Assembly: GCA_001600555.1 (NCBI GenBank)
Contig: BCKH01000004.1
Location: 4,156,083-4,220,082, forward strand
Direction of reading: 5' to 3'
DNA: 64,000 bases
Origin: Albophoma yamanashiensis
Taxonomy: Eukaryota > Ascomycota > Sordariomycetes > Hypocreales > Ophiocordycipitaceae
Shown here: in pieces, positions 22,701 through 32,924 of the stretch
How positions within the stretch are numbered: position 1 is the stretch's first letter
Layout of the letters: each line of letters opens with the position of its first letter
Program-made: the position numbers and the translations under genes
Notes under the pieces: model-generated
What the model was told of the DNA's origin: nothing
Databases searched by the model: none
Seen by the model: only the letters and a program-made list of their open reading frames with translations

Positions 22701-22827
22701 TGGACCGTAGAAGCCGCTCGCGGCCACCGACGGCTGCGCACCCTTCCCTGGGGGGCTCCCCACGAAAGGTTGTCGGGCCACAGCGCCCTCCGCTCACCGC
22801 ATCCCCGCGCCCGAGACGCAGGCTGCC
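19764..22827. other. Long GC-rich intergenic region
   Basis: Three kilobases without a convincing gene. Long open frames occur on both strands, but they overlap each other, are Arg/Pro/Ser-biased and have no domain, as expected from high GC content. The left end holds the threonine deaminase 3' region and a diverged direct repeat (20038-20152). TACGGAGTA is at 20495-20503. From about 21.9 kb the plus strand is pyrimidine-rich, which fits a long promoter and 5' leader for the following gene. Confidence 0.45.
20038..20152. repeat. Diverged direct repeat with mostly transition differences
   Basis: Copy 1 (20038-20093) and copy 2 (20096-20152) align over about 57 bp with one single-base gap. Both begin TCTAAAACG and end with a TTTTGAA(A/G)CTTA segment. 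Most mismatches put A in copy 1 where copy 2 has G, or are other transitions, which resembles repeat-induced point mutation acting on a small duplication. Confidence 0.7.
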
Positions 22828-25809
22828 ATGAGGCGCGGGCGCTCCTCGAACTCGCCCTCGCCCTACCGGGCGTTGGCTCACCACCAACAGGGCGGCTCCC
22901 CGGACCCGAGCTCGCTCATCCGCTCCTTCGACGTCGAGACGAACCCTACGCGCCCAGTGCGCCCGTCTCCGCTGGCGGCGTCGACCATCAGGGACATGCC
23001 GCTCGACCTGGTCGACCGCATACGGTCCTTCCCTCTGTTTCAGTCGGCCCCCGAGGAGTTCCTCGTGGCCATCGGCAACCACTTGAAACCCCAGGTCCAC
23101 GGACCCAACGACCACATCATCACCGAGGGCGACGACGCTAGAGCCATGTACTGGCTCGTCCGCGGCGTCGTCGCCGTCACCTCCCGCGACGGCGAGGCTG
23201 TGTTCGCCGAGCTCAAGCCTGGCGCCTTCTTCGGCGAGATCGGCGTGCTCATGGACATGCCGCGCACCGCCACCATCGTCGCCCGCACCAAGTGCCTGCT
23301 GCTCGTCCTCAAGAAGGAAGACCTGCGGCTCGTCATGCCCAAGTTCCCGTCCATGGAGAAGGCTATCCTGGAGGAGGCCCAGGAGAGGCTCAACCTGCTC
23401 AAGAAGAAGCGCCAGGAGGGCGGCGCCCTCAAGCCGGCCAAGGCGGACTTCGCGCCGAGGGCCGCCGTGCCGGGCGAGGTGTCCAAGGGCGAGAGCGGCG
23501 CCATCAAGGACGGGGCTGTGGTGAACCACAAGAAGCGCAAGAGCCCGAGCCCCGGCGTCGTCGACGTCCCGGCCGCCGGCAGCGCCATAGGGAGCGGCTT
23601 CGTCAACATCCGCAAGACCCTCAAGGAGCTCCCCCTGTTCTCGTCGCTGCCGCCCGACATCCTCCACTTCCTGGGCCTCAGCGTGCAGCCCAAGACGTAC
23701 CCGCCGTTCACCGACATCGTCCGCCAGGGCAGCCCCGGCAACGAGATCTACTTCATCGTCCAGGGCGAGAGCGAGGTCATCCACGAGCCGCCGAGGGACC
23801 ACTGGAGGTCGCGGAAGGCCACCGGGCAGATACAGCCACGGCCGCGCCTCAGGGCGGGCCAGTACTTCGGAGAGGTGGCCAGCCTGGGGCTCTCGCCCGG
23901 TCGGACGGCCACGGTCAGGTCGATAACGACCGTAGAATGCCTCATGCTCCCCGGCGATGCCCTGGACGAGCTCTGGCGACGCTGCCCCCCCGGCATCAAG
24001 TCTCAGGTGGAGCACACCGCGAGGCTGCGCTTCAAGAGCCAGGAGAACGATGTGGACACGGCCGACGTCGACGGGGTGGAGAAGGGCGGGCCGGACTTGT
24101 CGTCGCCGACGACGCCAGGCCGGGGCCCTCTGCCGAACCTCATCTTCCCGTCGCCGTCAAAGGTGACGTCCCCCAGCAAGGACGACTCGGACATAATGGA
24201 GCCCAAGGACCCGGACCCGTTCCTGAGCGTCAACATGGAGAACCTGAGGAACCGACGGCGCCACTCGCTGGCGCCCCCCACGCCGCAGACCGACGGCCTG
24301 AGCCTGACGTCGGGACGGGCGACCCCGGGGCGGTCGCCGCTGATCGACGCGACGCCCATCAGGTTCGACGTCGCTCCGTCGCCCCCGGACAGCTCCGAGG
24401 CGCGGGCGAAACGGGCCAAGACGCTGCCACGTCGCCCGGCCTCGCGGGACAAGCCGCCCCTGCCGGACAACATCCTCGTGCGCGTCCTCCAGAACCTCGA
24501 CATCGGCGAGCTCATGCGGCTGCGCGCGGTCAGCAGGCACTGGCGGGAGATCCTGACGACGTCCCCGGACATCTGCAACCACGTCGACCTCTCGCACTAC
24601 AACCGCAGGGTGGGCGACGAGGCCATCGTCCGCGCCATAGCCCCCTTCATCGGCACGCGCGCCGTGAGCATAGACCTCAACAACTGCTTCCACATCACGG
24701 ACGAGGGCTTCTCGGCCCTCTGGCGCAACTGCGGCAAGAACATCAAGCAGTGGAAGATGAAGTCCGTGTGGGACGTGTCCGCGAACCAGATCCTCGAGAT
24801 GAGCGAGCTCGCAAAGGGCCTCGAGGAAGTGGACTGGAGCAACTGCCGCAAGGTGGGAGACAACCTCCTGGGCCGCGTGGTTGGCTGGGTCGTCCCCGGA
24901 TCCCCGACGACCGCCAAGAAGGGCATGGTCATATCGGCCTCGGGAGGCCACTCGAGGTCGTCGAAGGACAAGAGAGGCGCGCACAAGCATGACGACGCCA
25001 AGCAGAGCCCCGCGCCGGGCACCGTGTTCGGGTGCCCCAAGCTCAAGAAGCTGAACCTGTCCTACTGCAAGCACATCACCGACCGGTCCATGGCCCACCT
25101 CGCGGCCCACGCCTCCAACCGCCTGGTGTCGCTGTCCCTGACGCGGTGCACGTCCATCTCGGACGCCGGGTTCCAGTCGTGGGCGGCGTACAAGTTCGAG
25201 AAGCTCACGGAGCTGTGCCTCGCGGACTGCACCTACCTGTCGGACAACGCCATCGTGGCGCTGGTCAACGCCGCCAAGAACCTGACGCACCTGGACCTGT
25301 CGTTCTGCTGCGCGCTGTCCGACACCGCCACCGAGGTCGTCGCCCTCGGGCTCCCGAGGCTGCGCGAGCTGAGGCTGGCCTTCTGCGGCAGCGCCGTGAG
25401 CGACGGCAGCCTGGAGAGCATCGCGCTGCACCTCAACGAGCTGGAGGGCCTCAGCGTCCGCGGCTGCGTCAGGGTCACCGGCAAGGGCATGGAGAGCGTC
25501 CTGCGGGGCTGCACGCGGCTCCGGTGGACGGACGTGAGCCAGTGCCGGAACCTGGAGGGCTGGCTCCGCGCCGGCAGCCTGGCCAAATGGGGGTTCGACG
25601 ACCGCGCAGCCACGCCCGCAGCCCCTGCGGAGATGCCGGCCGCGATGCTGGACGAGAGCCTAGGCGAGATACCGGCGCCCAAGGCCATGAGCGTGGCGAT
25701 GCTCACGACGCCGAGCTACCTCCCGCGAGGGAGCCTGGGATTCCTGGGCCGCCGGGCGAGGCAGCCGGTCCGCTTCATCGTGGAAAAGGGGCTCCAGGGG
25801 CTGAGGTGA
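22828..25809 (+). CDS. Dual cyclic-nucleotide-binding, F-box and LRR protein
   Basis: A single-exon 993-aa protein with an unusual domain order. A disordered N-terminus (1-55) leads to CNB domain A (about 60-190), whose phosphate-binding cassette reads FFGEIGVLMDMPRTAT with the Glu and Arg that contact cyclic nucleotides. A Lys-rich linker follows. CNB domain B (about 265-395) has the cassette YFGEVASLGLSPGRTAT, again with Glu and Arg. After a Ser/Pro-rich linker comes an F-box (about 545-590, LPDNILVRVLQNLDIGEL). Leucine-rich repeats of the cysteine-containing AMN1/Fbl type (about 600-930) complete it, with signatures such as LKKLNLSYCKHITD and LTHLDLSFC. The likely role is a substrate receptor of an SCF ubiquitin ligase with cyclic-nucleotide-sensing modules. 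Binding is inferred, not shown. The start at 22828 is the first ATG of the long frame. Confidence 0.85.
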   Translation: MRRGRSSNSPSPYRALAHHQQGGSPDPSSLIRSFDVETNPTRPVRPSPLAASTIRDMPLDLVDRIRSFPLFQSAPEEFLVAIGNHLKPQVHGPNDHIITEGDDARAMYWLVRGVVAVTSRDGEAVFAELKPGAFFGEIGVLMDMPRTATIVARTKCLLLVLKKEDLRLVMPKFPSMEKAILEEAQERLNLLKKKRQEGGALKPAKADFAPRAAVPGEVSKGESGAIKDGAVVNHKKRKSPSPGVVDVPAAGSAIGSGFVNIRKTLKELPLFSSLPPDILHFLGLSVQPKTYPPFTDIVRQGSPGNEIYFIVQGESEVIHEPPRDHWRSRKATGQIQPRPRLRAGQYFGEVASLGLSPGRTATVRSITTVECLMLPGDALDELWRRCPPGIKSQVEHTARLRFKSQENDVDTADVDGVEKGGPDLSSPTTPGRGPLPNLIFPSPSKVTSPSKDDSDIMEPKDPDPFLSVNMENLRNRRRHSLAPPTPQTDGLSLTSGRATPGRSPLIDATPIRFDVAPSPPDSSEARAKRAKTLPRRPASRDKPPLPDNILVRVLQNLDIGELMRLRAVSRHWREILTTSPDICNHVDLSHYNRRVGDEAIVRAIAPFIGTRAVSIDLNNCFHITDEGFSALWRNCGKNIKQWKMKSVWDVSANQILEMSELAKGLEEVDWSNCRKVGDNLLGRVVGWVVPGSPTTAKKGMVISASGGHSRSSKDKRGAHKHDDAKQSPAPGTVFGCPKLKKLNLSYCKHITDRSMAHLAAHASNRLVSLSLTRCTSISDAGFQSWAAYKFEKLTELCLADCTYLSDNAIVALVNAAKNLTHLDLSFCCALSDTATEVVALGLPRLRELRLAFCGSAVSDGSLESIALHLNELEGLSVRGCVRVTGKGMESVLRGCTRLRWTDVSQCRNLEGWLRAGSLAKWGFDDRAATPAAPAEMPAAMLDESLGEIPAPKAMSVAMLTTPSYLPRGSLGFLGRRARQPVRFIVEKGLQGLR

Positions 25810-26338
25810 GGATGTATCAACGGGAGCGTGTCTACTTTGGATATCCGAGAATGGACGCGATCGGCTGGACTACTTGGCGGACTTGCTCGTATTGGTTTTA
25901 GCTGCTGCTTAGGTCGTCGGACACGGCACATCTCACGGGGCGGGGCCATAGAGCGAGAGGAGGTTTTACGAGACAATGATACCCGCTCACTGAACGACGA
26001 CATGCGAGCCACGATGTAGGAGAGGACATTAATAATATGGATTTGACGCCAAGGCCATGGCCGTCATCTACCTGGCCATTCCGTTTAAACCCGGTCATTG
26101 TAATGTTCGGGCCCGGTGTAGTTGCCGTATTTGCGAGCAAGGAGGCGCCCGGAACTTTCCAGAAGCGCGTCACGTGACGCGGATTTAGCTAAGCTCCTAG
26201 TTCCGACTGACCGCACGTCATGCCGGTGCCTCTGCCGCAGATTATATTAGGTATGCGACGTCCCCGCAGGGCATCGATCTTGATCCTGCTCACAATCACA
26301 CCACATCACAACTCCCCAACACCGCATACGGCGTCGAC
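25810..26338. other. Intergenic region upstream of the mitochondrial BI-1 gene
   Basis: It holds the 3' end of the F-box gene and the promoter of the next gene. I see no coding sequence. Confidence 0.45.
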
Positions 26339-27414
26339 ATGTCGTTTACGCTCAGCATCCGGCAGGGCCCTGCGCGTCTCGCGCAGCGCCTGCCCGAGAT
26401 GACCAAATCCGCGTTCCGCGCGCCCGTGCGGAGCTTCCACCAGCCGGCGAAGCCGAGCGCCGGCTTCTTCACCTCGCGCATCACAGCCTCGGCACGCAGC
26501 GCCTTCTCGCGCGCGCGGCCCTACAGCCAGGACGTGGCGGCGCGGCAGGCGGTCGCGGGCGGCTCTGGCATGCGGCGGCTGCTGGTCGGCGGCGCCATCT
26601 TCGGCGGCACGCTGGTGGCCATCAACGCCGTCTTCAACCGCGAGACGCGCGACGACGGCGGCATGCCCCTCTACGAGCGCGACTACCTCAACAACACGTT
26701 CCTGCACACGGGCCTGGGTGTGGGCATCATCGGCCTGACGGCGAGGCAGATGGTGCAGACGGGCTTCGTGTACCGCATCATGGTGACGAACCCGTGGGTC
26801 GTCGGCATCGGCGGCCTGGCGCTGAGCTTCGCCACCATGATCGGCACGCGCTCCATCAGCCCTGACAAGTGAGTGGATTGAATTCCAAGGACGAAAGCAT
26901 GAGATCGAATCGCTAACGTGGCCGCAGCTACATCCCCAAGTACGCTCTCTGGACGGCCTTCAACGCCACGCAGGCCGCCTTCGTCGCTCCTCTCCTCGCC
27001 TTCGTCCCCGGCCCCCTGCTCGCTCGCGCCGGTCTCTACACGATCGCCATGATGGGCGCCCTGTCCGTCGTCGGCGCCACCGCCAAGCAGGAGAAGTACC
27101 TGTACATCGGCGGCCCGCTGCTCGCCGGCGCGGCCATCGTCGCCGTGTCGGGCTTCGCGCCCCTCATCATCCCCGCGACGGCGGTGCGCACCCTGGCCTT
27201 CACGGAGAGCATCTGGCTGTACGGTGGTCTGGCCGTCTTCGGCGGCTTCACGCTCTACGACGTGCAGAAGGTGCTGCACCACGCGCGGCTGGCGCAGGCG
27301 GGCGTCATGCGCCGAGACCCGGTCAACGAGAGCATCTCGCTGGAGCTCGACTTCCTGAACATCTTCGTGCGCATGGTGCAGATTCTCATGATGAACCAGA
27401 ACCGGAGGAAGTAG
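26339..27414 (+). CDS. Mitochondrial Bax-inhibitor-1 family protein (GHITM/MICS1-like)
   Basis: Two exons (26339..26868 and 26928..27414, 59-bp intron with a CTAAC branch point) encode 338 aa. The first 60 residues are rich in Arg, Ser and Ala and poor in acids (RSFHQP, RITASARSAFSRARPYSQD), a typical mitochondrial presequence. Seven to eight hydrophobic segments follow from about residue 78 (LLVGGAIFGGTLVAINAVF) in the UPF0005/BI-1 pattern. The family's C-terminal acidic segment, LYDVQKVLHHARL followed by SISLELDFLNIFVRMVQIL, is present. Animal relatives sit in the inner mitochondrial membrane and affect cristae structure, Ca2+/H+ exchange and proteolysis. It is convergent with MsrA, with 246 bp between them. 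Confidence 0.93.
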
Positions 27415-27660
27415 AGGGTTTTTGGCACGGGGTGGTAGATGCGTTGGAGGCATGAACTCCTCTCCTTGAGTTTGAGTTTGACGGTACTACAAAGGTCCGT
27501 TGTGTGTAAAGTAAAAAATATGTAAAAAAAAAAACGAACAAATTTCATAACTTCATCTGACTGCTGTCGCAAACAATATGTGACTGTTCGTGCTACCTAA
27601 TCAATCATTGCCCAACGAGCTGGAGGCAAATTTTCAGCTTCATCAACTCATGCCCCAAGC

Positions 27661-28365
27661 TCAAGACAGCGGCGGGAACGGCCTCAAAAAGTGGCTCGGG
27701 CACTCGTAGCCTCCTGGGTTGCGGTCCAGGTACTCCTGGTGATACTCCTCCGCCGTCCACCACTTGCCGGCAGGGGCTACTTCTGTCTTGATGTCGCCCT
27801 TCCACCACTGCTCGTTGGCTTTCTGCGTCACCTCGCGCGCCACCTGCTCCTGCTCGGCGTCGTGGAAGTAGATGGCGGAGCGGTACTGGGGGCCTGTGTC
27901 GGGGCCCTGCCGGTTGAGCGTCGTCGGGTCGTGCATCTTGTAGAAGAACTCAAGGAGCTGGCGGTACGAGACCTGCGTGGGGTCGAAGATGATCTGGGCG
28001 GCCTCGGCGTCTGCGGCTTGTCAGCGACCTGATGGACGGTAGACGGGGGGCAGAGGGATAGGGAGAGTGAGAGGGAACGTACGGCCGGTCTTGCCGTTGC
28101 AGACGGAGCGGTAGGACGGGTTGTTGATGTCGCCGCCGATGTAGCCGACCTTGGCGTCTATCAAGCCCTTGCCACTCCAGTGCCTCCTAAAGAGGGCCTC
28201 GGTGCCCCAGAAGCAGCCCGCAGCGACGGTGCAGCGCTGAGCGCCCTCCGGGATGGCGCCGGGCGCGTGCGAGGCGGCGGCGTCGGGGGCGACGGAGAGG
28301 CGCGTGGAGTGCGTGAACGGGCGGACGAGCCGCGCGACGAAGGGCGGCAGGTGGTGGAAGGCCAT
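27661..28365 (-). CDS. msrA: Peptide methionine sulfoxide reductase MsrA
   Basis: Two exons (28365..28083 and 28010..27661, 72-bp intron) encode 210 aa. The active-site motif is AAGCFWGTE, with the nucleophilic Cys. The splice junction restores the NGKTGHAEAAQIIFDP segment typical of the family. Further hallmarks are VGYIGGD, SYRQLLEFFYKMHDPTTLNRQG and QYRSAIYFHD. The N-terminal 35 residues (VARLVRPFTHSTRLSV) look like a mitochondrial presequence, so both a mitochondrial and, from a shorter start, a cytosolic form are possible. The enzyme reduces the S-epimer of methionine sulfoxide in proteins, using thioredoxin. The C-terminus GGYECPSHFL carries one candidate resolving Cys. Confidence 0.96.
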
Positions 28366-29932
28366 GGCGACGGTGGAGAGTTCGGTTCACGATGCCGGCA
28401 GTCGCGGTGGAGCTCCAAGTTATGTACGAGTATGTGGTCTGGGCTGGGGTGGATGGCAGTTGAGAATGTAATGCAGGTAGGTATCTAGATTGGAGAGGGC
28501 ACTGAGCGACGGCCTCGAGGTGGTGCAGCTTGGGGAGGGAATGGGGAGCACCGAGACGAGACGGCGGGAGAGGGCGGATCGAATAAATTATTTAACTGTT
28601 GAGGCGGGCGGGCTTCGTGGAGGTCGTTGACGTGATCGGTGCAGCCCCGCCGGCGGCAAGCTGCAGCCACGGGCGCAAAATGACAAATCGCAGGCTCCAT
28701 CAGGTAAGGGTGCAGATTCCAAATGGGAACCTGGAAGCCTTTGGGGCTCTGCCGGGTGGGGTGCCACATGGGGACCCTGAGGCGCCAAGGACGGAAGACT
28801 GCCGACGCGGCGGGGGCGCGGCGGCTGAGGAATCTGCGTCTGCTCGGTCGCACGAGTGCGGACCACGGAGTAGGTCGGGGACTGTATAGTGGAATGGAAG
28901 GCGTAATTCGCGCCGCCTTTTGTTGAGTTATGGAATTAAGTAGCAGCTACGATGGAAATGGCTTTGTGCGAGGGGTAGCATAGCTAGGTATAGGCGCTGT
29001 TGGCTCTAATATTAGCCGTTAGTACATACTACTCCTAGGCTGCTTCCCTCTTGCGCTGTAATGGCAGGCACAAGGAGGAATTGTGGGTGAATCTGACGAT
29101 GAGGTATGGCAACGTCATAGGCTGGCGTATTGAGAGGTAGTCACGCGCGACTCAGTCTTGAATATGGAGAACTTCCTACGTAGAGCCTGACTTCGTCAAG
29201 GTTCAGTCTTGCATTTTGTCGGGGCAACCTACCAGACCCAGCATTTGTATGGCCAGTTGGGGGGCTTCATGGCGTGGATTGGAGGATCGGGGACATAAAA
29301 GGAAGCTGTTTTCTGTATGATCAGATGGCGAGGACGGATAACAACCCACGCACACAGGGCTACGTAGTTCAATGCAAGAATTTGTGGCCAAGTCTTTGAC
29401 TGTTATTACGCCATTTACAAGGCATATCAAAGTACTTGCCCGAAGCCTCCCCTGACCAAAAGTTGCCCCCGCTAAAATAACTAAACACCCAGGCGGTGCG
29501 ACACAAGTTACGCCTTCCACTGTAGTTACCTAGGTAAGGTAGCTAGTACCTAGTATGTATTCATGATTAGAAGACGAGGGCGGGGCCACGTATGGTGAAG
29601 AGGAGAACCGCCCACGAATCCGGGCGTCGCGCGGCGGTGTTGCGAAGCTGTGCGTGGCGTCGACGCTTCTGCCTGACTGCAATGCAAGAGACGTAAAGTA
29701 AATCTGATACATGAGCGTGAGCGATGCCCTAATCAATGGCATCTTAGCGTTTGACCGACAGCAGAGTCCCGTGGCAGGTAGTAGTCGTCCGCTCAATCGT
29801 GTTGGTCCTGCACCTCCCGGCCCAACGTTGCTGCCTCCGAGACCCCGCTCCAGTCAAGACCGCCTTGAAGCGACTGGAAGCTCATTCAATGACTTGAGCA
29901 ATGTCGTCTTTTCATCTTTCAGTGGCGTAAAC
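28366..29932. other. Intergenic region upstream of MsrA and the 29.9-kb gene
   Basis: It contains the MsrA promoter at its left end and a mixed GC/AT spacer. Short open frames on both strands lack support. A plus-strand frame starting at 29711 runs into the next gene and may be an N-terminal extension of it. Runs of TACCTAGGTA-like words occur near 29525-29560. Confidence 0.4.
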
Positions 29933-31822
29933 ATGTCTCACATACCCAAGCCGTATATACACATTGAGGGTGATTGTGCGCTCTGTCGGTTCCCCCTTTC
30001 CACGAGGGAAGAAATAGAAATCAGTCAGACTTCCACCCATACCATCCATGCCTGTGGGCGCTAACTACGTGTCGAGTCCAACGAGGGCCATGGCAGCGCT
30101 TGACATTTCTAGGCCATGCGGCGCAGAATTTCCGTGGCGATACCCCGAAGCGCGATCACGCTTGCCATGCTCAATGCCTTGACTTGGTCGGCGCGGGCTG
30201 CACGCGCCTGCTGGTTCGGGTGATGGAGTACTCCTACACGCCCTCGGCCGGTGAGGAGGAGAGACGCCGTCGGTGGCTGCGCGACGGCGCGACTCGAGAA
30301 CTCGCGTTGCATTATGCGCGTCGGATGCCTGGTTCAAACCTGAGTGTAGAGCTCTGGGCCCACGTGGCAGACAGCCTCGTGCGTCAATACGCAGTGGCCA
30401 ACCTTTATAGCTTGTGGACCAGCTTGGCATGTCCAATCGAAGGACTTCGCAGCAGTGTCAGCACAGCCAAGGGCATGTGGTGCGGCTTCAGCGAGTTCCA
30501 AGGCGTCCGCTACGTTTCATGGCTCTCAAATTCGCCTAGAGATCGGGAATCAGAGGAGTTGCGTCACGACACGGACGATGACCCAAACTGTCTGCTCGTG
30601 GCAGAAAATCACCTGGGAGTCACGATGGTAACGCTCACCAACTTTCGTGACTCGAGGGCCGATTGTCCAGTTCCAGGGACTTGGTGGCGCACTATTCAAT
30701 TTGCCGGTCGAGAAGTGACCATTGATATAGAGTCAGACGTATGATGACGGCTCCAGCGACGTGTTGTGATTTCCCAGCTAACCTTGCGCAAGGGTATCAA
30801 AATCCGTCGCTTGGTAAGTGAGCACCAAGGAACGATTGCGTGGGACGTCCCAGAGCCAAGTAAGCCCCGACTCCACCATTTTCTCGATGGCCCTTCCACG
30901 CCATTACCCGCTCGAATGTCCGTTTTCAAGTACAATGCCCCGGAGGTGACCGGTTATTCGATGCTGTGGAAAAATTGTTACTCGTGGCTAGAGGGGTTCC
31001 ATGCCCATACAGCCGGTGAAGATATGACGTTCTATGAAACCAAGAAAAACGTGATGTGGCAATACATGCCGCTGGACCGCGGCGAGGCTATCACAGAGAT
31101 ATGGCAACGCAAGGGCGAGCAGGCCCAAGAAAGAGCTCTCGCGGTAAGTTGACAGCCACGTTGCATTGCGCATATGGCAGAACTGACGGCCGGCAAAACA
31201 GTTTAGAACAAGCAAGGGCCGGGCCTTCGTCGCGGGCCTTTATATTTCTGCCTCGACGGAGCCATTCGTCTTGGTCGACCGACCCAGCCAAGGGCCCAGT
31301 CGTGTCTTTTTCGAGGACTCGACCGACGTCCAGACTTTGGGCTTCGAGAGCGAACTTCCAAATGTGGAGGATCTATCCTTCGCGTATCCCCACATATCCT
31401 ACCGCAACGACTCTCTTTCATGCTTTGAGTACTTCGCTTCCTCGCATCGACTGGAAGGCTTGGAAGCAGTCACCCCTTGCCTCATGAGAAGAGACGCAGC
31501 CATCTCAGGCCTGCTCCTGCATTTCTCGGACGGCCGCCGGGAAGCTCTTGGGCAGGTCAGGCTCGACAGTTTGGGGTCCTCTGTTGCCGTTGGTGACGCG
31601 TGCTCGTGGTTTATCTCGTTTGGGGGAGGATGGCGACGAAGAGTCCCAAGGCTCCCCTACGCCCAACGGATCGGGACAAGTATATCGCAAGTGGACAAGG
31701 ATAGCTCCTCAGTCATGCAATTAGCTTGTGCGGGTAACTTGGAGTGGATCTGGTGTCCGGGTCAATTTATCGTACTGTACGAAGGACAACGGAGCCCGGT
31801 GGAGTTTGGATACTCTGATTGA
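29933..31822 (+). CDS. Unrecognised multi-exon fungal protein with Cys pairs
   Basis: Proposed exons are 29933..30023, 30077..30738, 30793..31143 and 31202..31822. Introns 2 and 3 (54 and 58 bp) keep frame, and intron 2 has a CTAAC branch point. The first intron is less certain: 30054..30112 also keeps frame. The protein of about 574 aa starts with a short IEGDCALC segment and continues with FLGHAAQNFRG, then HACHAQCLDLVG, so there are Cys/His pairs that could bind a metal. A leucine-rich LSVELWAHVADSLVR segment around residue 100 resembles the F-box-like helix seen in large families of orphan fungal proteins. The rest is beta-rich with Trp and Gly. I cannot name the function. An upstream in-frame ATG at 29711 would add 74 residues of low-complexity sequence. 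Confidence 0.6.
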
Positions 31823-32924
31823 GTCAAGGGGCAGCTCTTCTTCTCAAGCATGTTTATCCTTCGTGGGTGCGTACCGTACCTTGAAGCAAGCACGGATTGC
31901 TACCTTCTGCCGGCGGGCGCCGCTAAGAGACTGCATTTTCACCTACAGAAGTAAAGGTGTGAATGTATTCATAATTACAGGTCGAGGGTGAGCGTGGCCG
32001 GAACTTGAGCGCCGCCGCAGCCGCGGTTCGCTGTTTTTGGAGTCGCGTACTTCGAGAAACGCGGCCGTCCAGTCTTTGTCGCCTTTCTCCTGTCAATCTT
32101 TTACCGCCTCTTTTCTTTCTTCTGAGTTTGTCGAGCATTTATGACCTACCTACCGCAGCCGCAGCCGCAGAACCCCCTTCACCACTACTAGGTCTACCAC
32201 CACTGGCGCGTTGAAAGTTTACGACAAACCTATACTGGTGCTCTCGCGCTCCCGCGGAACTCAAAAGTTACTGCAAAGCTCTCATCGCTTCCTCCTTGTC
32301 AAAAACTCCCATCACCGCTGCTGTCGCCTTCGCCGCCGGGGGTTGGGGCGGTGTTGAAAGGCTTCGAGGCTTCGAGTGGCGCCGACTCTCATTCACGGCG
32401 CTTTTCTTCGCACATTGATGCCATTCCTCTTTCAGGCGGTCCAGTGGCGGCAAGCATTCATACGATGTCGCTCGAGTCTACTTTCATTCCCGTAAAAGGA
32501 AAGGGCACGTAAGTATATGCAGCCAAGGGATTCAAGACGTGGACGCCGACCGCAGATTGGCTGTGTGTTGACGAAGAACTAGGCTCTTGCTCGGGTATTG
32601 GGCAGTGGGATCTGGGATGTCGAAAGTGGCAATAGGCTCCATGAATTCAATACGCGAAGTTTATATATATAACGCGCTCGAATAGTGCAGTCTTCTTGCC
32701 GCGATTGTGCGAGATAGTTGGCGGTGGCAAGAAGCGCGAGCCAAGAACCCCCCACATGAGCTCCGACGTTGACAGCTCACCTCACACCTCCCTCCCATGA
32801 ACCTCAATCCCTCACCCCCGTGTCTCATCTCAACAGCCCTCCTTCGCCGCTCCTGGACCAGTACAAAGCGCTGCATCAAACAGTTATAGTCTTCATCGGA
32901 GCGAACCACCATCAGAATCCTGCG
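31823..32924. promoter_or_regulatory. Intergenic region and 5' leader of the B-box gene
   Basis: No separate gene is supported. A GCAGCC-type microsatellite lies at about 32155-32172. A 35-codon open frame starts at 32464 and contains a strong GTAAGT at 32510. It could be an upstream ORF or a non-coding leader exon of the gene starting at 32925. Confidence 0.4.

Noticed and set aside
22285..24015. A 576-codon minus-strand frame overlapping the 5' part of the CNB/F-box gene
   Set aside because: It is the antisense shadow of a GC-rich coding region. Its composition is Arg/Gly/Leu-biased, no domain is visible, and the plus strand carries two clear CNB domains.
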